A stretch of 11,699 nt of DNA from Spartobacteria bacterium. Lineage in GTDB: Bacteria > Verrucomicrobiota > Verrucomicrobiia > Chthoniobacterales > UBA6821. Each line of letters starts with the position of its first letter. Position 1 is the first letter of the stretch. Positions 8,377 through 11,699 of the stretch are shown here, piece by piece. The stretch covers positions 1 to 11,699 of the forward strand of contig CANIBV010000043.1 in assembly GCA_947466005.1 (NCBI GenBank). Direction: 5' to 3'. The notes beneath the pieces were generated by a model. That model did no database searches, was not told the origin of the DNA, and worked only from the letters and a program-made list of their open reading frames with translations. A program made the translations under genes and the position numbers.

Positions 8377-9540
8377 CGAGGCTGTCATTCCATAGAGGAA
8401 TCCCTTGAGGTACTCGCTCTCGGAGAATCCGACGAGGATCGGATGATCGGGGCTCTGCCCGTAGGTCTGGAGTTGCCGTGCCGTCCTGCGGGCATCGCCA
8501 AAGGCCTCGGCTACACTCCCTCCAAACTCCTCGGCTGAGACATGGTGGGAGCAGGAGAAGGTAGCGAGCAGGCCATCCTTGGAGAGCAACTGGGCCGCCT
8601 TGAGATGAAGTTCCCGATAGCCGCGCAGAGCATCCACGATCCCCTTGCGCGTGCGGGTGAAGGGGGGAGGGTCGAGGATGATCAGATCATACTCCTCCTC
8701 GCGTCTTGCCGCCGAGGAGAGCACCTCAAAGACATCCCCCCCGACGACCTTGACGGAGACATTGTTAAGAAGGGCATTCGCCTCGATCCGGGGCAGGTTT
8801 TCTTTTCCGGATTCCACAGCGGTGACCTCTGTGGCGCCGGCCTGGGCGCAGGCAATGGCAAAAGCTCCCTGGTTGGAGAAGCAGTCCAACACGCGCCGTC
8901 CCTTGGCCCAGGCGGCCACCTGCCGATAGCTGGCTGCCTGATCGAGGTAGAAGCCCGTCTTCTGGCCATGGATCGCATCGAGGTGAAACTTCATCCCGGC
9001 CACCGTAATCTCGAAGGCCCCCGGTTCAGGCCCAAGAAGAACGCCGGTCCGAACCTCGAGTCCCTCGGCTTTTCGTGAGGAGGAGTCGTTCCTCTCTACG
9101 ACACTCACCACTCCCAGCACTTCCTTGACGGCGGCGGCGATCAGGTCTCGACGCAGGTCCATGGCCATGGTGAGCGTCTGCAGGGTAGCGACGGGACCAA
9201 AGCGGTCCACGATCACGCCGGGAAGTCCGTCGCTCTCGCTCCAGAGGACACGGCGCACGAGCGGATCAATGCCGAGATGATCCCTGAACTCTTGGGCACG
9301 CTGAAGACGTCTTGTGAAGAACTCTGCATCCAGATCCTGACGGCGACGGGAATACCTGCGCGCCACGATCTGCGATTTGGAGTTGTAGACGGCGCTGCCG
9401 AGCATCCGATCGCGGCCATCCTTGACAGAGACAACATCGCCATCCTCGGGACTTCCAAATGTCTTGAGTACCTCGGTCCCATAGACCCAGTCATGCCCGT
9501 GTAAAATGCGTGCCCGAGGGCGTACGATGATTCCTCCCAT
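8371..9540 (-). CDS. rlmI: RlmI-type 23S rRNA cytosine-C5 methyltransferase
   Basis: SAM-dependent methyltransferase of the RlmI/RlmK-L C-terminal type (COG1092); E. coli RlmI makes m5C1962 in 23S rRNA. The 389 residues have an N-terminal PUA-like domain (about 2-75; KPRAR-like VRPRARILHGHDWVYG), a linker with LWSESDGLPGVIVDRFG (99-115), and HGQKTGFYLDQ (191-201). The SAM site is VLDCFSNQGAFAIACAQAGA (217-236) and motif IV is DPPPF (290-294). The likely catalytic cysteine is C330 in TFSCSHHV. All family signatures are intact. It lies 82 bp downstream of kamA on the same strand and converges on the HAD gene. No Shine-Dalgarno precedes the ATG, which follows an A/T run; GGGAGGA lies just inside the gene at codons 2-4. 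Exact target base is inferred from family. Confidence 0.88.
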   Translation of the reverse strand: MGGIIVRPRARILHGHDWVYGTEVLKTFGSPEDGDVVSVKDGRDRMLGSAVYNSKSQIVARRYSRRRQDLDAEFFTRRLQRAQEFRDHLGIDPLVRRVLWSESDGLPGVIVDRFGPVATLQTLTMAMDLRRDLIAAAVKEVLGVVSVVERNDSSSRKAEGLEVRTGVLLGPEPGAFEITVAGMKFHLDAIHGQKTGFYLDQAASYRQVAAWAKGRRVLDCFSNQGAFAIACAQAGATEVTAVESGKENLPRIEANALLNNVSVKVVGGDVFEVLSSAARREEEYDLIILDPPPFTRTRKGIVDALRGYRELHLKAAQLLSKDGLLATFSCSHHVSAEEFGGSVAEAFGDARRTARQLQTYGQSPDHPILVGFSESEYLKGFLYGMTASF

Positions 9541-9563
9541 AATTTAAAAAAAAGACTACCGGA

Positions 9564-9575
9564 TACAGACTGAAG
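9564..9575 (+). repeat. Short repeat copy between kamA and rlmI
   Basis: TACAGACTGAAG, a single copy of the dispersed motif, lies in the 82-bp gap 24-35 bases before the rlmI start codon. Confidence 0.45.
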
Positions 9576-9622
9576 AACGGAGACGAAACTAAAGGCCCGA
9601 ATAAAGTCTACGTCGCGCGGGA

Positions 9623-10867
9623 CTACAGGCTGCAGACCTCGTCATGCAGGATCTCGGGAAAGGATTCCCCGAGGTCTCCCTTCTCAGTTCCGTGGGAGGA
9701 TCTTGTCGAGTCCCCCTCCTGAACCTCGGGGTATTCAAAGACACGGCCCTCAAAGTTTCGGAAGACCACCTTCTCCTTGTCGTGGAAGAAGACATAGCCG
9801 GGATTGATCGGCACCTTGCCACCTCCACCGGGAGCATCGATCACGAACTGCGGGATCGCATACCCCGTGGTATGCCCGCGCAGCCCCTCGATGATCTCGA
9901 TCCCCTTGTGGACGGGAGCCCTCAGGTGGGCCGACCCTTGGATCAGGTCACACTGGTAAAGGTAGTAGGGGCGGACGCGGCAGCGCAGTAGTTTCTGCAC
10001 GAGCGACTTCATGACCGGCAGCGAGTCGTTGACGCCGGCAAGCAGGACACTCTGGTTGCCGAGCGGCACACCGTGATTGGCCAGCATGGCAAGGGCGTCA
10101 CGCACCTCCGTCGTGAGCTCACGGGGATGGTTCGTATGAATGCTCATCCAGAGCGGATGATGCTTCTGCAGCATCCTGCATAACTCAGGCGTAATGCGCT
10201 GCGGCAGGAAGATCGGCACCCGGGTGCCGATGCGCAGGAACTCGAGATGAGGGATCGCCCGGAGACGGGTCAGGAGGGCATCCAGCTTGCCATCGGAGAA
10301 GAGAAGCGGATCCCCGCCTGAGAGAAGGACATCCCTGATCTCCGTGTGCTTCTCGAGGTAGGCGATCGCCTCGTCAAAGTCCGTGTGGAGTTCCTGCTCT
10401 CCCGCCCCGCTGACCACTCGCGAGCGGGTGCAGTAGCGGCAGTAAGCGGCGCAGCGATCGGTCACAAGAAAGAGGACTCGGTCTGGATAGCGGTGAACCA
10501 GGCCCGGCACCGGCATGTGGCTGTCTTCACCGCACGGGTCAGCCATCTCGGCGGCGGAGAACGCCCCCTCACCGACATGGGGAATAATCTGACGGCGGAT
10601 CGGGCACCCGGGATTTTCCCGCTCGATCAAGTTAAAGTAGTGGGGAGTGACGGCCAGTGCCAGTTTGTTGCCGGAAAGGATGACTCCAGCCCGCTCCTCA
10701 GGAGTAAGGAGCAGATGTTGCTCAAGCCCGTCGAGGCTAGTGACCCTGTTCTTGAGCTGCCACTTCCAGTCATTCCACTGCTCAGGCGGCACATCGGACC
10801 AGTATCCCTGTGCGGAAGGGAGAAAATCCGCCTCAATGCGCGGCACTTCAGTGGTTATGGGATCCAT
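9623..10867 (-). CDS. kamA: L-lysine 2,3-aminomutase, radical SAM and PLP dependent
   Basis: Interconverts L-lysine and L-beta-lysine. The 414 residues align closely, from memory, with Clostridium subterminale KamA at a constant offset of 14. The [4Fe-4S] cysteines are C139, C143 and C146 (CAAYCRYC); PLP lysine is K351 in APGGGGK; substrate-binding residues R148, D307 (QCDL) and D344 (VIDAPG) are kept, favouring lysine as substrate. LSGGDPLL (182-189) is also typical. The zinc ligands of the clostridial enzyme appear lost: its C268 is S282 here, and the C-terminal CxCxxC is replaced by a polar tail (384-414). Beta-lysine may serve as a compatible-solute precursor, in lysine catabolism or in EF-P modification; no ablB, kamDE, epmA or efp is in the window. 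A strong promoter lies just upstream, with no Shine-Dalgarno. The stop lies in a short-repeat copy. Confidence 0.9.
   Translation of the reverse strand: MDPITTEVPRIEADFLPSAQGYWSDVPPEQWNDWKWQLKNRVTSLDGLEQHLLLTPEERAGVILSGNKLALAVTPHYFNLIERENPGCPIRRQIIPHVGEGAFSAAEMADPCGEDSHMPVPGLVHRYPDRVLFLVTDRCAAYCRYCTRSRVVSGAGEQELHTDFDEAIAYLEKHTEIRDVLLSGGDPLLFSDGKLDALLTRLRAIPHLEFLRIGTRVPIFLPQRITPELCRMLQKHHPLWMSIHTNHPRELTTEVRDALAMLANHGVPLGNQSVLLAGVNDSLPVMKSLVQKLLRCRVRPYYLYQCDLIQGSAHLRAPVHKGIEIIEGLRGHTTGYAIPQFVIDAPGGGGKVPINPGYVFFHDKEKVVFRNFEGRVFEYPEVQEGDSTRSSHGTEKGDLGESFPEILHDEVCSL
9624..9635 (+). repeat. Short repeat copy covering the kamA stop
   Basis: TACAGGCTGCAG matches TACAGACTGAAG at 9564-9575 in 10 of 12 positions. 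On the minus strand it encodes the last kamA codons (Cys-Ser-Leu) and part of its TAG stop. Confidence 0.45.
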
Positions 10868-10884
10868 CGGCTATGCGGATTAGG

Positions 10885-10912
10885 ATTGTAAAGTCGGGCG
10901 TGCAATTGTCAA
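10885..10912 (-). promoter_or_regulatory. Near-consensus sigma70-type promoter for kamA
   Basis: On the minus strand TTGACA (10912-10907, perfect -35) is followed after 16 bases by TACAAT (10890-10885, five of six to the -10 consensus). The expected transcription start near 10878 leaves a leader of only about 11 bases before the ATG at 10867, in agreement with the absence of a Shine-Dalgarno. It is the best promoter match noticed in the window. Confidence 0.7.
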
Positions 10913-11055
10913 CGGCAGGTCGCGACACGAGGGGGGAACTGGCCTCGACGCTGCATTGGGCGTAAACGGTCTCTTCCCCGTGGTGGATTCCCATAAGATA
11001 GTGTGCCGTACGAGGGACGACTCATTCTCTAGCGGTGATGTTGCCTGCGGGACTT

Positions 11056-11097
11056 CTGGCAGCCGACTGCTTGATTCATGAGCTATTTGCCTGCCAG
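11056..11097. other. Inverted repeat upstream of ROK kinase
   Basis: CTGGCAG (11056-11062) and CTGCCAG (11091-11097) are perfect 7-base arms around 28 bases. It could be an operator pair or an mRNA stem. No T run follows. Chance is not excluded. Confidence 0.25.
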
Positions 11098-11155
11098 TCA
11101 GGGCGCGGAGGTTGAATCTTCCGCGGTACGTTCCCCCTTGACCGAACTCGAAAGA

Positions 11156-11171
11156 AAGGAGACATCTCCTT
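11156..11171. promoter_or_regulatory. Palindrome AAGGAGA-CA-TCTCCTT before ROK kinase
   Basis: Perfect 7-base arms around a 2-base centre, 65 bases before the kinase ATG, the size of a dimer operator. The left arm also looks like a strong Shine-Dalgarno, set seven bases before a TTG (11170) that opens a 39-codon frame overlapping the kinase start. The two readings cannot be separated from sequence. Confidence 0.35.
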
Positions 11172-11236
11172 GGCCCACCCAGCACCCCTCGCTCTTCAAC
11201 AGCACCTCACCCAAACCATATTAACACCCTACAGGC

Positions 11237-11699
11237 ATGAAAGTTCTCTCCATCGATATCGGCGGCACCCATGTGAAAATCCTCCTTAGCGGTGAAAAGG
11301 AGCCGCGTAAAATGGCTTCCGGCACCACGTTTACCCCGGCCCAACTCGTGAAGGATGTCACGCTTCTGGCCAAGGGGTGGAAATTTGACGTCGTCTCCAT
11401 TGGATTTCCAGCTCCAGTGCACAACAACCTCCCAGTGGCCGAGCCTTTCAACCTTGGGGGTGGCTGGATTGACTTCAATTATGAGAAGGCCTTCGGCCGC
11501 CCTGTCAAAATGATCAATGATGCCGCCATGCAGGCCCTCGGAAGCTACAAGGGAGGCAAGATGCTCTTCCTTGGACTGGGTACCGGACTTGGGAGCGCAG
11601 TCGTCGCTGATAATGCCCTGCTCCCACTCGAACTTGGACACCTTCCCTTCAAGAAGAAGACCTTTGAGGATTACGTCGGCATCAGGGGATTGGAGAAAA
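11237..11699 (+). CDS. ROK-family sugar kinase, polyphosphate-glucokinase-like (3' end missing)
   Basis: N-terminal 154 residues of a sugar kinase that phosphorylates glucose or a related sugar with ATP or polyphosphate; it runs off the right edge. Seen: the phosphate loop DIGGTHVK (7-14), catalytic Asp D95 in INDAAMQALG, the second phosphate loop LGLGTGLGSA (112-121), and ELGHLPF (132-138), the ROK ExGH motif. The usual ROK zinc motif CxCGxxGC expected soon after ExGH is absent; instead the sequence runs KKKTFEDYVGIRG, as in PpgK-like members. Polyphosphate use is therefore plausible but unproven. The ATG at 11237 lies right before the first conserved strand (MKVLSIDIGG). Only a weak AGG precedes it. 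It is divergent from kamA. Confidence 0.85.
   Translation, partial: MKVLSIDIGGTHVKILLSGEKEPRKMASGTTFTPAQLVKDVTLLAKGWKFDVVSIGFPAPVHNNLPVAEPFNLGGGWIDFNYEKAFGRPVKMINDAAMQALGSYKGGKMLFLGLGTGLGSAVVADNALLPLELGHLPFKKKTFEDYVGIRGLEK

Larger units (their letters stand above)
10868..11236. other. Divergent intergenic region, kamA / ROK kinase
   Basis: This 369-bp gap separates the kamA start (minus) from the ROK kinase start (plus). It contains the kamA promoter at its left end, an inverted repeat with 7-base arms at 11056-11097, and a tight palindrome at 11156-11171. I see no tRNA, no clear riboswitch and no recognisable gene. A 101-codon GTG-started minus-strand reading frame (10880-11185) covers the kamA promoter and looks spurious. 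Confidence 0.7.

Noticed and set aside
11139..11153. 15-base exact match TGACCGAACTCGAAA with the thrS start (4850-4864), suggesting a duplicated gene start
   Set aside because: The match ends at 15 bases and the following codons do not resemble thrS; one such match by chance is possible at this length.
10880..11185. Minus-strand frame of 101 codons in the kamA/ROK gap
   Set aside because: Starts at GTG, no recognisable motif, and it runs across the strong kamA promoter.

Overview
This is a chromosomal window of about 60% GC carrying ten genes with ordinary bacterial housekeeping and cell-surface functions. No tRNA, rRNA, CRISPR array, insertion sequence or phage gene was seen. A PVC-group bacterium, most likely Verrucomicrobiota, fits best: the threonyl-tRNA synthetase lacks the TGS domain, IF3 has an acidic tail, Shine-Dalgarno sites are nearly absent, and an O-antigen-ligase-like protein with a TPR-like tail sits next to a BBP2-type barrel. 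This lineage call is an inference from gene content, not a database result.

Layout. (a) 1-3273, minus strand: a polytopic O-antigen ligase/polymerase-like protein with a TPR-like C-terminus, followed by an outer-membrane beta-barrel protein that runs off the left edge. Together they look like part of a surface- or exo-polysaccharide locus. (b) 3381-8290, plus strand: a MoeB/ThiF-type adenylyltransferase fused to a rhodanese domain, a small Trm112-like protein, thrS, infC and a HAD phosphatase. These are tightly packed, and infC overlaps the HAD gene by 11 bases. (c) 8371-10867, minus strand and convergent with (b): kamA (lysine 2,3-aminomutase) upstream of an RlmI-type 23S rRNA m5C methyltransferase. 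(d) 10868-11236: a divergent control region with a near-consensus sigma70-type promoter for kamA. (e) 11237 to the right edge, plus strand: the start of a ROK-family sugar kinase that resembles polyphosphate glucokinases.

The genes of (b) and (c) touch on translation (tRNA charging, initiation, rRNA methylation, possibly methyltransferase activation by Trm112) and on sulfur transfer. I see no single pathway uniting them.

Main observations. infC must start at a non-canonical AUU codon at 6901, upstream of the GTG that a gene finder would choose. The barrel gene carries a C10 and a G8 tract, possible slippage sites. A degenerate short repeat (core TNAG[AG]CTGAAGG) occurs near gene 3' ends and overlaps three stop codons. 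ThrS lacks TGS and has an insertion before catalytic motif 2. KamA appears to have lost the intersubunit zinc ligands. I found no convincing novel multi-gene system; the repeat family and the tract-bearing surface protein are the least explained elements.
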